A stretch of 64,000 bases of DNA, taken from positions 122,286,978 to 122,350,977 of the forward strand of contig NC_044553.1 in assembly GCF_007565055.1 (NCBI RefSeq), read 5' to 3'. The notes below the pieces were generated by a model, which saw only the letters and a program-made list of their open reading frames with translations, had not been told where the DNA came from and did no database searches. This DNA is from Rhinopithecus roxellana (taxonomy: Eukaryota; Chordata; Mammalia; Primates; Cercopithecidae). Below, piece after piece: positions 25,933 through 41,484 of this stretch; position 1 is the stretch's first letter; each line of letters starts with the position of its first letter. A program made the translations under genes and the position numbers.

Positions 25933-26227
25933 GGCTGGGTGCAGTGGTTCCCACTTATAGTCCCAGCACTTTGGGAGGCTAAGGCAGGTGGATCACCTGA
26001 GATCAGGAGTTCGAGGCCTGGCCAACATGGTGAGACCCTAGCTCTACTAAAAATACAAAAAATCACTGGGTGTGGTGGTGGGTGCCTGTAATCCCAGCTA
26101 CTTAGGAGGCTGAGGCAGAATTACTTGAACCCGGGATGTGGAGGTTGCAGTGAGCTGTGATCATGCCATTGCACTCCAGCCTGGGCCACAAGAGCAGAAC
26201 TCCCACTCAAAAAAAAAAAAAAAAAAA
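25933..26227 (+). mobile_element. AluS (older)
   Basis: Dimeric Alu with many substitutions and a small deletion in the left monomer ('gttcgaggcctggcc'). A20 tail, flanked by agaattagag and agaatcagaa. Confidence 0.9.
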
Positions 26228-26481
26228 GAATCAGAAGTCAGTGATGAGCATGGGTATGAGTGCACGCTGTGCAGGCAGTGCCAGCCTGTCCTTGTGGCCA
26301 CCTTCTAATGCACTAGCATGAGCAGTCAGCGAGGCTGCCCTCGAGTAAAGCAGCCCGAGGAGTTTCCGAGGGCAGCTGGTCCGAACTGTCTTCCGCTTCA
26401 GGACAATTCTTGGACAAAACGTCCACCACTGGTGATTCACATTTATTAAAGACGTGCACATTCATTAAAAATATCTGATGG

Positions 26482-26938
<457 letters not shown>

Positions 26939-27073
26939 TCAGTCCCCAGTGCTGAACTCCAAACAAGGAACACATTGGTAAGAGAGAATTCACTGGAAGT
27001 CCTACCCTGTGAAACCAGGCTGGGGTCACCCTAAGTCTAAGAGAGCCCTGTGTAAATTAAGAAAGAACTATAA

Positions 27074-27425
<352 letters not shown>

Positions 27426-27439
27426 GCAGTCACAAGGAT

Positions 27440-28212
27440 TCTAAGAAGTCCTGCAGAATCTGATTAAATTTGCAGTTTTCAAATATGTTTGTTTTTCCAT
27501 AAAATCTATAACTAGTGAGTTCTGTACAGACCTTTAGGCTCTAATCCTTCTCTTACAGACTTGTAGGAAGATAATAAAGTACTGGTACCCAGAAATACCT
27601 TGGCTGTTCATTCTAATTAATCAAACAGAGTTTTAACACAAGGAAAACTATACCTCTCCCCTCTTCAGCCCAAAATTCCATTGCCCATCTAATCTAGGGC
27701 ATATACTGATGTCCTCTTCTACATGAAATAGTGAGGCGCTAAAAAAAATCAAATACAGACGATTCATAAACCTTTTTCTTCTTCTGAAAAGGAGAATGAA
27801 GTGACTCCTGACATGAAGCCACTACAGCAATTACCAAGAAAAATGTTCCTATCGCAAAATCGGGAACCAAATTGCTTTGAACCTTTTTCATAATTTAGGT
27901 GATTAAATAGTTTGCATAAATTTCCAAAGTAATTCCTTCCTTCATAAATGACCTTTTGTTATATATGAGCCACTTAATATGTCAGGGAAATATTTTTTCA
28001 TTATAAACCTTGAACTGGCTAGGAATAAATTGCTACATGTAGATGACATCCAAGTTTGAATCTATATAATAGTTAACAGTTGAATTTCTGTCCCACACCA
28101 TCCACCCTCCTTCCTTACCTCATCCCTTCACATGTAGCCCAAAATAAATCTGCGCAAGTTTTTACATTTATTATAACCTAGAACAACAACATTTCTTTGC
28201 AATTTGACCAAA
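27440..28212. other. Unannotated interval
   Basis: No supported feature seen. Confidence 0.5.
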
Positions 28213-28602
28213 TGTCTTGGTCTGTTTTTGTGTTGCTGTAACAAAACATCACAAAGGGGGTGATTTATAAAGAAATTTATTTCTCACAGTTCTGGACGTT
28301 GGGAAGTCCAATTTCAAAGTGCAATCTGGCAGTGCGGCTTCTTGCTACAACATCCCATGATGGAAGATGGAAGGGCTAGAGAGTGCTCCAGAGAGAGGAA
28401 GAGGGGACCAAACTCACTTTTGTAACACGTCCACTCTTGAGATAATTTGTTATATCTCCCTCTCACAATAACTCACTCCTACAATAACAATATTAATCAT
28501 TATCAGCTAATCACCTCCTATTAGGCCCACTTTCCAATACTGTTGCATTAGGAATTAAGATCCCAACATATGAACTTTGGGGGACACATTTAAACCATAG
28601 CA
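28213..28602 (-). mobile_element. Solo MaLR LTR with 5-bp target duplication
   Basis: Reverse complement of a MaLR (MST-like) LTR: starts 'tgtcttggtctgtttttgtg', has 'tttctcacagttctggacg' and 'agctaatcacctcctattag', ends 'ttaaaccatagca'. Flanked by CCAAA (28208-28212) and CCAAG (28603-28607), a near-identical 5-bp duplication typical of this class. At 390 bp it is about full LTR length. Confidence 0.87.
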
Positions 28603-28607
28603 CCAAG

Positions 28608-30335
<1,728 letters not shown>

Positions 30336-30339
30336 GCTT

Positions 30340-31480
30340 TACTAAGAATTACAGGTGGAGATTGTGAACACAAAGACAGAATAGAAATTACCCAATTTGA
30401 AAAACAAAAGTAAAATAAACTGAAAAAAAAAAAAGTCAGAGACCTATGGGACTACAAGAAAAAAATCTAATAATCATATAATTGGAGTCCTAGATAAAAG
30501 TAGGAAGAAGGTGGAGTCGAAGAAGTACATGAATAATGACTGACACTCTACAAATTTGATACAAGACACAGATCTATAGATTAAAGAAATGAGCAAAACC
30601 CAAACAAGATAAATCCAAAGAAATCACCACCATGACACATCGTAGTCAAATTTCTAAAAATTAAGGACCATGTAAAAACCTTAAAAACAGAGAAAGAAAA
30701 GTAACACATTACCTATACTGCAAAAATAATTCAAATGACAGAGTATTATTCATTGGAAACCATAGAGTTCAGAAGAAAGAAAAACAACCTTGTCAAATGC
30801 TGAAAAAAAGATCAACTCAGAATCCCATATACAGTGAAACATATTGGTCAAGAATGAAAGAAAAATGAAATTCTCAGATTCAGGCAACTAAAAGATTGTG
30901 TTGCCACCACATCTACCTTCAGAAGAATAGCTAAAGGAAGTTCAATAGATAGAAAGGAAACATTAAAAGAAGGAAGTGTGGAGAGAAAGGAGGGGAAAAT
31001 GCAGTAAGTAAAAATATGGGTAAATATAATAGAACTTTTTTTCTCCTGTTGAGTATTCTAAATTATGTTTGTTGGTTGAAGCAAAAAGCATAAAACTGTC
31101 TGAAATGGTTTTAATGCATGTGGAGAAAATAGGAAAGGAGGAGAGGATAAAGGGAGGTAAAGTTTCTATGCTGCATGCAAACTGGTAAAGTAACATTAGT
31201 AGACAGGAATAAGCTATTCATAAATAATACCTAGAAAAACTACTAATATTCAAACAATAGAGTATCACTCACTGGAATAATTTATATATACATAAAGTGT
31301 TCCACCGGGACACGCTATGAATAAATCAAATGGAATTCTTAAAAATGTTCAAATAGCCTATAGGAAGGCAGGTAAAACATAAAAAAGATAAACAAACAAA
31401 ATACAGAAATAAAATGGCACACATAAGCCCCTTAACATATCAATAATTACATTAAATGTAAATACTCTAAGTACAATAAT
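30340..31480 (+). mobile_element. Outer L1M element: ORF1 relic, inter-ORF and ORF2 start
   Basis: First half of the large old L1M that resumes at about 36598. Contains an ORF1-like section ('acacattacctatactgcaa', 'tcagaatcccatatacagtg'), the inter-ORF part ('ttctaaattatgtttgttgg', 'aagggaggtaaagtttcta') and the first ORF2 bases ('ttacattaaatgtaaatact'). Collinearity with 36598 onward ('ataagctgtctacaagaaac') shows both pieces are one insertion, later split by about 5.1 kb of other elements. No intact frame. Confidence 0.7.
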
Positions 31481-31482
31481 TT

Positions 31483-31544
31483 ATTTTTATTTTTTATTTA
31501 TGTTTTTATTATACTTTAAGTTCTAGGGTACATGTGCACAAGGA
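31483..31544 (-). mobile_element. Stub of an L1 3' end
   Basis: 'attatactttaagttctagg' and 'gtacatgtgcaca' are the terminal 3' UTR of a younger L1PA-type element, only about 40 bases long. It abuts the older L1 3' end that starts at 31545. Confidence 0.7.
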
Positions 31545-34347
31545 GTATTTTTATTTTTTAAATTTAATTTTATATTTTAAGTTCCGGGACACATGTGCTG
31601 AAACATAGATAAACATGTGCCATGGTGGTTTGCTGCACCTATCAACCCATCACATAGGTATTAAGGCCAGCATGCATTCGCTATTTTTCCTGATGCTCTC
31701 CCACTACCAGATCCCCACCCGACAGGCCCTGGTGTGTGCTGTTCCCCGCCGTAGCCCATGTGCATGTGTTCTCATTGTTCAGCTCCCACTTATGAGAATA
31801 TGCAGTGTTTGGTTTTCTGTTCTTGCATTAGTTTGCTGAGAATAATGGCTTCCAGCTTGATCCATGTCCCTGTAGAGGACATGATCTCATTTCTCTCTAT
31901 GGCTATGTAGTATTCTACGGTGTATGTGTACCACATTTTCTTTGGTCTATCATTGATGAGCATTTGGGTTGATTCCATGTCTTTGCTATTGTGAATAGTG
32001 TTGCAATGAACATACACACGCATGTATCTTTATAATAGAATGATTTATATATTCCTTTGGGTATATACCCAGTAATAGGACTGCTGGGTCAAATGATATT
32101 TCTGGTTCTAGGCCTTTGAGGAATTGCCACACTGTCTTCCACAATGGTTGAACTAATTTATATTCCCACCAACAGTATACAAGCATTCCTATTACTCCAC
32201 AGCCCTTCCATCTGTTGTTTCTTGACTTTTTAATAATCGCCATTCTGACTGGCATGAGTTGGTATCTCATTGTGGTTTTAGCTTGCATTTCTCTAATGAT
32301 CTGTGATGTTGGGCTTTTTTTTTTTCCATACGTCTGTTGGCCACATAAATGTCTTCTTTTGAGAAGTGTCTATTCATGTCTTTTGCCCATTTTTTTAATG
32401 GGGTTGTTTGTGTTTTTCTTGTAAATTTGTTTAGTTCATTGTAGATTCTGGATATCAGTCAGACCTTTGTCAGATGGACAGATTGTAAAAATTTTCTCCT
32501 ATTCTATAGGTTGTCTGTTCACTGTGATGATAGTTTCTTTTGCTGTGCAGAAGCTCTTTAATTTAGTTAGATCCCGTTTGTTAATTTGTTTTTGTTGCAA
32601 TTGCTTTTGACGTTTTCGACATGAAATCTTTGCCTGTGCCTATGTCCTGAATGATAGTGCCCACATTTTCTTCTAGGTTTTTATATTTTAGGGTTTTACA
32701 TTTAAGTCTTTAATCCATCTTGAGTTAATATTTGTATATGGTGTAAGGAAGGGGTCCAGTTTCAATTTTCTGCATATGGCTAGCCAGTTCTCCCAGCACC
32801 ATTTATTAAATAGGAAATCCTTTCCCCGTTGCTTATTTTTGTCAGTTATGTAGAAGATCAGATGGTAACAGATGTGTGGTCTTATTTCTGAATTCTCTGT
32901 TCTGTTCCATTGGTCTACGTGTCTTGTTTTTGTGCCAGTACCATCCTGTTTTGGTTACTGTAGCACTGTAGTATAGTTTGAAGTCTGGTAGAGTGATGCC
33001 TCTAGCTTTGTTCTTTTTGATTAGAAATGCCTTGGCTATAAAGGCCCTTTTTTGGTTCAATATGAATTTTAAAGTAGTTTTTCTTTTCTAATTTTGTGAA
33101 GAATGTCAATGGTAATTTAATGGGAATAGCATTAAATCTATCCACTTTGGGAGGTATGGCCATTTTCATGATATTGATTCTTCCTATCCATGAACATAGA
33201 ATGCTTTTCCATTTGTTTGTATCCTCTCTAATTTCCTTGAGCAGTGGTTTGTAGTTCTCCTTGAAGAGGTCGTTCATTTCCCTTGCTAGCTGTATTCCTA
33301 GGTATTTTATTCGCTTTGTAGCAATTGTGAATGGGAGTTCATTCATGAGTTTGCTCTCTGTTTGTCTGTTGTTGTATAGAAATGTTTGTGCCCCTTGCAC
33401 ATTGATTTTATGTCCTGAGATTTTGCTGAAGTTGCTTATCAGCTTAAGCAGCTTGGGGTTGAGACAATGGGGTTTTCTAGATATAGGATCATGTCATCTG
33501 CAAACAGAGACAATTTGACTTCCTCTCTTCCTATTTGAATACCCTTTATTTCCTTCTCTTGCCTGATTTCCCTGGCCAGAATTTCCAATACTATGTTGAA
33601 TAGGAGAGAGGGCATTCTTGTCTTGCACTGGTTTTCATGGAGAATGCTTCCAGCTTTTGCCCATTCAGTATGATATTGGCTGTGGGTTTGTCATAAATGG
33701 CTCTAATTATTTTGAGGTATGTTCCATCAATACCTAGTTTATTGAGAGTTTTTAAGATGAAGGGATGTTTAATTTTATTGAAGTCCTTTTCTGCATATAT
33801 TGAGATAATGAAGTGGTCTTTGTCTTTAGTTCTGTTTATGTGATGAACTACATTTATTGATTTGCATATGTTGAACCAACCCTGCATCCCAGGGATGAAG
33901 CTGACTCGATTGTGGCAGATAAGCTTTGTGATGTGCTGCTGGATTTGGTCTGCTAGTATTTTATTGAGGGTTTTTGCATCAAAGTTCATCAGGGATATTG
34001 GCCTGAAGTTTTCTTTTTTTGTTGTATCTCTGCCAGGTTTTGGTATCAAGGATGATGCTGGCCTCATAAAATGAGTTAGGGTAGAGTCCCTCCTTTTCAA
34101 TTGTTTGGAATAGTTTCAGAAGAAATGGTACCAGCTCCTCTCTGTACATCTGGGAGAATTCAGCTATAAATCCATCCATCTGGTCCTGGGCTTTTTTTTT
34201 TTTTTTTTTTTGGTTGGTAGGCTGTTATTACTGCCTCAATTTCAGAACTTGTCATTGATCTATTCAGGGATTTGACTTTTTCCAGGTTCAGTCTTGGGAG
34301 GGTGTATGTATTCAGGAATGTAACCATTTCTTCTAGATTTTCTAGTT
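31545..34347 (-). mobile_element. L1PA/PB-type LINE, 5'-truncated
   Basis: About 2.8 kb on the minus strand: 3' UTR (31545-31790, 'aagttccgggacacatgtgc') followed by the ORF2 C-terminal part and most of the reverse-transcriptase domain, truncated at 34347 within 'cttctagattttctagtt'. It interrupts the plus-strand L1M sequences. Divergence is intermediate between the AluY copies and the L1M relics. Confidence 0.93.
31790..34340 (-). pseudogene. L1 ORF2 pseudogene (reverse transcriptase and C-terminal domain)
   Basis: Relic of the L1 ORF2 protein, whose intact form nicks DNA and reverse-transcribes L1 RNA. The endonuclease domain is absent through truncation. The frame is broken into pieces at 33591-34100 (RT fingers/palm, with 'GFIPGMQ'-like [11 protein letters not shown]), 33002-33400 (post-[13 protein letters not shown]), 32842-33060, 31986-32288 and 31790-32023 (C-terminus, ILSKLMQEQKTKH). 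The first catalytic aspartate (usually SIDAEKAFD) reads IYAEKDF: codon 33795-33797 gives Tyr. FADD-encoding bases at 33493-33504 are intact, but frameshifts and stops make the product non-functional. Confidence 0.92.
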
Positions 34348-34832
34348 AATAAGTGATTTAATACAGGTTGGCAGAGGAGACTAGAAAAACAGGTCCCAAT
34401 AGTCTTTAAAAGACATGATGCTGGAATAACTGACATCCACATACAAAAAATAAATGTAGATACAACCTTACATCCTTCACAAAAATTAACTCAAAATGGA
34501 TCACAGAACTAAATGTAAAATGCAAAACTATAAAACTAGAAGATAATATAGGAGAAAACCTACATGACTTTGGTATGGTGATGACTTTTTAGATGTGACA
34601 CCAAAGGATGATCTATGAAAGAAAGAATTGATAGACTGGACTTCATTAAAATTAAAAAATTCTGCTCTGCAAAAGAAAATTTCAAGATAATGAGAAGCCA
34701 AGTCACAGAATGGGGGAAAATAATTGAAAGAGACAACTCAGATAAAGGACTGTTATACAAAAATATCAAACAATGCTTAAACTTCAACAAAAAGAAAACA
34801 AGCAACCCAATTTAAAAACAGGCCAAAGACCT

Positions 34833-35578
<746 letters not shown>

Positions 35579-38245
35579 GATCTTAACCAATGCTTCACCA
35601 AAGAAGACATACAGACAAGCGTATGAAAATATGTTCCATATCATATGTCATCAGGGAAATGCAAAGTAAAACAACAATGAGCTACCACTCCACATTTATT
35701 GAAATGGCCACAATCCAGAACGCTGGCAACACCAAACTGCTGGCAAGGACGAACAGAGACAGGAATTCTCATTTATTGCTGGTGAGAACAGAAAATGGTA
35801 CAGTCACTTGGAATGACAGTCTAGGATTTTCTCACAAAACTAAACATACTCTTACCATTTAATCCTGCAATTGCCCTCCTTGGTATTTACCCAAAGGATT
35901 TGACAACATCTGTCCACACAATACCTACACACAGATGTTTATAGAAGCTTTGTTCATAATTGCCAAAACCTGGAAGCAACCAAAATGTCATTCTAGTAGG
36001 TAAATGGGCAATCTGTGGTACATCTGGACAATGGATTATTATTCAGCACTAAAAAGAAATGAGCAATTGAGCCATAAAAAGACATGGAGGAACTTTAAAC
36101 GCATATTACTACGTGAAAGAAGTCAATCTGAAAAGGCTACATTCTGTATGCTCCCAACTATGGGACCATACATTCCCAGAGTTGACATTCTGGAAAAGGT
36201 AAAATTATAGATACTGTAAAAAGATCAATGGTTGTCAAGAGTTGGGTGGAGTGAGGGATGACTAGGTGGATCAGAGAAGACTTGGGGGGCAGTGAAACTA
36301 TTCTGAATGGTATTATAATGGTAGATACAGTTCATTATACATTTACCCTAACCTACAGAATGCACAACACCAGTAACAAACCCTAAAGTAAACTATGAAT
36401 TTTGAGTGACAACGATGTGTCAGTGCAGGTTTGTCAATCGAAACAATGTACCACTCTGGTCAGAGATGTTAATAATGAGAGAGATTATGCATGTCGGGTG
36501 ACAGAGGATATGTGGGAAATCTTTGTACTTTTATTCAATTTTGCTATAACCCTAAAACTCCTCTAAAAATAAAACCTACTAAAAATAGCAACAAAAAAGC
36601 GTGACCAAAATATAAGCTGTCTACAAGAAACCTGTATCAAATAAAACAATACACACAATTTGAAAATAAAACAACAGAACAAAATAGAGCATGTAAACCT
36701 TAATCTAAATAAATCTGTTGTGGCCTGATATAATATCAAATAAACCATTCAGAGCAAATAAAATTACCAGAGATAGGGAGAGACAGTATCTGATGATAAA
36801 CAGGCCAATCTGCCAAGAAAACACAGCAATCTTAACTGTGTGCCAGCAAACTTCAAAACACATACATGACAAAACTTACAAAATTGAAAGGAGAAACAAG
36901 CATCCACAATTATAGCTGGAGATGTTTATACTTTGTCTCTCCACAATTTGAAAGAGGAAGAGACAGAAAATCAGCAAGGATACAGGCAAACTTAACAATA
37001 TCAACCAAAAATATATAACTGAAATTTATATAACACCCCACTGAACAAAAGCAGAATATACTCTTTTCATGTGGCCAGGGAGTACATACCAAAATGTGCC
37101 ATAATCTGGACCACAAAACTCAAAAATGTAGAATAAATGAAATAACACGAAGGATAATTTGGAATCAAATTAAAATAAACAATGGAAGAATAATAGGAAA
37201 ATATCCAAAGGCTAAAACATTGAAAAACACACATTCTAAGTAACCTGTAGGTCAAAAAGAAAGAGTCAAGATAATTTTTAAAAAATATTTTGAATATGAA
37301 AATATAACATATTAAAATTTATGAGATAGAAAGCAAGCAATGCTGAGAGGGAAATTTATAATAATAAATGCATATACATAAAAAAGGAAAAGACTCAAAA
37401 AAATAATGTAAGCTCCTACCTGAAGAACGTACAAAAAGAAGGGGAAAAAAAATTTCCCAGAGAGCAAGAAGAATGAAGGAAAAATCAGAGGTAAGAGCAG
37501 AAATCAATGACGTTGAAAGCAAGCAATAGAGAAAATCAATGAAACAAAGAGCTGGTTCTCTAAAAAAAATCAGTAACATTGAAAAACCTTTAGCAAGACT
37601 AATGAAAAAAGAGAGAAGATTCAAATAACCAGTATCAGGACTAAAATAGAGGATATGAATATAGATCCGGCAGATATCAAAGGATAAAAAGAGAGTACTA
37701 TGAAGAATTTTACACTCATCAATTGGAAAATTTAGATGAAATGAAGTAAATCCCTCAAAAAAGACAAATGATTACGACCTACCTAGAATAAAATAAATAA
37801 TTTTAAAAGTCCTATAACATTAAAGGTGCTGAAATTGTAATTTTAAAACTCTTAAAATTAAAGTCTCTAAGCCCAGATGATTTCACTGTATCAAATGTTT
37901 AAAGAATAATTTTAACACCAATTCTACACCACTGCTTCCACAATATGAAAGAGGAGACACTTCTCTATTCATTTATTAAGCTACTATTACCCTGTTTACA
38001 GAAACAAAGAAAGTATAAAAAAGAAAATATAGATGAATATCTCTCATAGACCAAAAATCCATAAGTGTTAGCACATTGAATTCAGCAATATATATAAAAA
38101 AAATTATGTTCCATGACCAACCAGGGTTTATTCCAGGGATTTAAGGCTGCTTTAATATTTGAAAATCAATCAATATAAAAATCTAAATATAAAAGGCAAA
38201 AGAAGAAAAACTACACAAAAAATTCATATCAAATAATGTGATTCG

Positions 38246-38880
<635 letters not shown>

Positions 38881-39087
38881 TAATAATAATAATGTGATTC
38901 ATATCAAGAGCTGCAGAAAAAGCCATCTGACGAAATTCAAGACCCATTCACTCTAAAACTCAAAAACATTGGAATAAAGGCAAACTTCCTCAACTTGATA
39001 AACAGCTTACAGTTATATTTAGTAGTAAAAGAATCAATAATTTCTTCTTAAAACAGGAAACAAGGCAAAGACGCTTGCTCTCACTAC

Positions 39088-39138
39088 TTTTATTCTATTT
39101 TCTTGAACTTATTGCACTGGCTAAAACTTCTAGCAGTA
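39088..39138 (-). repeat. Left arm of a 51-bp inverted repeat flanking the satellite
   Basis: Matches the reverse complement of 40734-40784 at 44 of 51 positions. It is L1 RT sequence in inverted orientation ('cttgaacttattgcactggc'), joined at 'cttttattc' to forward-oriented L1 sequence upstream. Confidence 0.88.
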
Positions 39139-40733
39139 TGTCATGTATGTTATGTTATATTATGTTATGTTATGTTATGTTTATGTTATGTTATGTTATA
39201 TTATGTTATGTATGTTATGTTATGTTATGTATATTATGTTATATTATGTTATGTTATGTTATATTATGTATGTATGTATGTTATGTTATGTTATATTATG
39301 TTTTATATTATGTATATTGTTATGTTATGTATGTTATGTTGTTATATTATGTTATGTATGTTATGTTATATTATGTTATGTATATTATGTTATGTTATGT
39401 TATGTTATATTATGTATGTTATGTTATGTTATGTATGTTATGTTATGTTATGTATGTTATGTTATATTATGTTATGTATATTATGTTATGTTATGTTATA
39501 TTATGTTATGTATATTATGTTATATTATGTTATGTATGTTATGTTATATTATGTTATGTATATTGTTATATTATGTTATATTATGTTATGTTATGTTATT
39601 ATTATGTTATGTATATTATGTTATATTATGTATGTTATGTTATGTTATGTTATGTATATTATGTTATATTATGTATATTATGTTATGTTATGTTATATTA
39701 TGTTATGTATATTATGTTATTAGTATATGATATTATGTTATGTTATGTATATTATGTTATATTATGTATATGTTATGTTATTTTTTTATGTTATTTATGT
39801 TATTATGTTATGTATATTATGTTATATTATGTATATTATGTTGTTATGTTATGTTATGTATGTTATGTATGTTATGTTATGTTATATTATGTTATGTTAA
39901 GTTATGTTATATTATGTTATGTATATTATGTATATTATGTTATGTATGTATGTTATGTTATGTTATGTTATATTATGTTATGTTATGTTGTTATGTTATT
40001 ATGTTATGTTATGTTATGTTATATTATGTATGATTATGTTATATTATGTTATGTTATGTTATGTTATGTATGTTATGTGTTATGTTATGTTATGTTATAT
40101 TATGTTATGTATATTATGTTATATTATGTTATGTATGTTATGTTATGTTATGTTATGTTATGTATGTTATGTTATGTTATGTATATTATGTTATATTATG
40201 TTATGTTATGTTATATTATGTTATGTATATTATGTTATATTATGTATATTATGTTATGTTATGTATGTTATGTATGTTATGTTATGTTATGTTATATTAT
40301 GTTATGTATGTTATGTTATGTTATATTATGTTATGTATGTTATGTTATGTTATGTTATGTTATATTATGTATATTATGTTATATTATGTTATGTTATGTT
40401 ATGTTATATTATGTTATGTTATGTTATGTTAGTTATGTATGTTATGTTATGTTATGTTATATTATGTTATGTATGTTATGTTATGTTATGTTATGTATGT
40501 TATGTTATGTTATATTATGTTATGTATGTTATGTTATGTTATGTTATGTATATTATGTTATGTTATGTTATGTTATATTATGTTATGTGTATGTTATGTT
40601 ATGTTATGTATGTTATGTTATGTTATGTTATTATGTATGTTATGTTATGTTATATTATGTTATGTATGTTATGTTATGTTATGTTATGTTATGTTATGTA
40701 TGTTATGTTATGTTATGTTATGTTGTTATGCTA
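39139..40733 (+). repeat. 1.6-kb TTATG-type pentanucleotide satellite
   Basis: About 1,595 bases built almost entirely from TTATG units, with scattered TTATA units and frequent one-base-short steps (TATG, TATA) that change phase. No plus-strand frame of TTATG contains a stop codon, which produces Leu-Cys-Tyr-Val-Met repeat 'proteins' in several frames, including a 555-codon one (39075-40742). These are artefacts. The tract is about 80% A+T and sits inside L1M ORF2. Confidence 0.96.
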
Positions 40734-40784
40734 TACTGTTAGAAGTTTTGACCAGTGCAGTAAGTTGAAGAAAAGACAATAAAA
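40734..40784 (+). repeat. Right arm of the 51-bp inverted repeat
   Basis: L1 RT sequence in normal orientation ('agaagttttgaccagtgcag'), continuous with the downstream L1M. Reverse complement of 39088-39138 with seven mismatches. Confidence 0.88.
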
Positions 40785-41083
40785 CACATACAGATGGAAA
40801 AGAAAGAAATAACACTGGTTGTTTGCAGAAGACATAATTGTCTGCACAGAAAATCCCAAAGTATCCACAAAAACAAAACAAAAACAGAATAAGTAAGTTC
40901 AGCAAAGCTGCAGGATACAAAATTAACATACCAAAAATCAACTTGACTTCTATATACCAGCAATGAGCATATGGACATCAAAACTAAATATATATTAACA
41001 TTTACAATTTTAAACAAGAAGGAAGGAAAGAAGGAAGGGAGAAAATGGGAACAGGAAGAAGGAAGACAATGAAGGAAGACCAA

Positions 41084-41484
41084 TGTATTAGTCCCTTTTG
41101 CATTGGTAAAAAGAAATACCTGAGACTGGGTACTTTACAAAGGAAAGAGATTTATTTGGTTTCTGGTTCTGCAGGTTGCCCAAGAAGCATGGTGCCAGCA
41201 TCTGCTTCTGGTCAAGTCTCAGGAAGCTTAAAATCATTGTGGAAGGCAAAAGGGGAAGCAGGTGTGTCATACAGCAAGAGAGGGAGCAAGATAGAGGGGA
41301 AGTGGTGCTAGCCTCTTTTAAACACCCAGTTCTTGCATGAACTGATTACAGTGGGAAGAGCAGCAAGCCATTCATGAGGGATCCACCCCCATGACCCAAA
41401 CACCTTCCACCAGGCCCTGCCTCCAATACTGAGGATCACATTTCAACAAGAGATTTAGAGGGAACAAATACCCAAACCATATCA
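41084..41484 (-). repeat. MaLR 3' LTR
   Basis: Starts 'tgtattagtcccttttgcat' and ends 'caaaccatatca' on the plus strand. Confidence 0.88.

Noticed and set aside
39139..40733. CRISPR-like regular repeats
   Set aside because: Repeats are 4-5 bases with no unique spacers, in primate DNA. This is a satellite array.
39075..40782. 555-, 292- and 206-codon open frames rich in Leu-Cys-Tyr-Val-Met
   Set aside because: Translation of TTATG repeats, which lack stop codons in every plus-strand frame. Several frames are open at once and no protein-like sequence is present.
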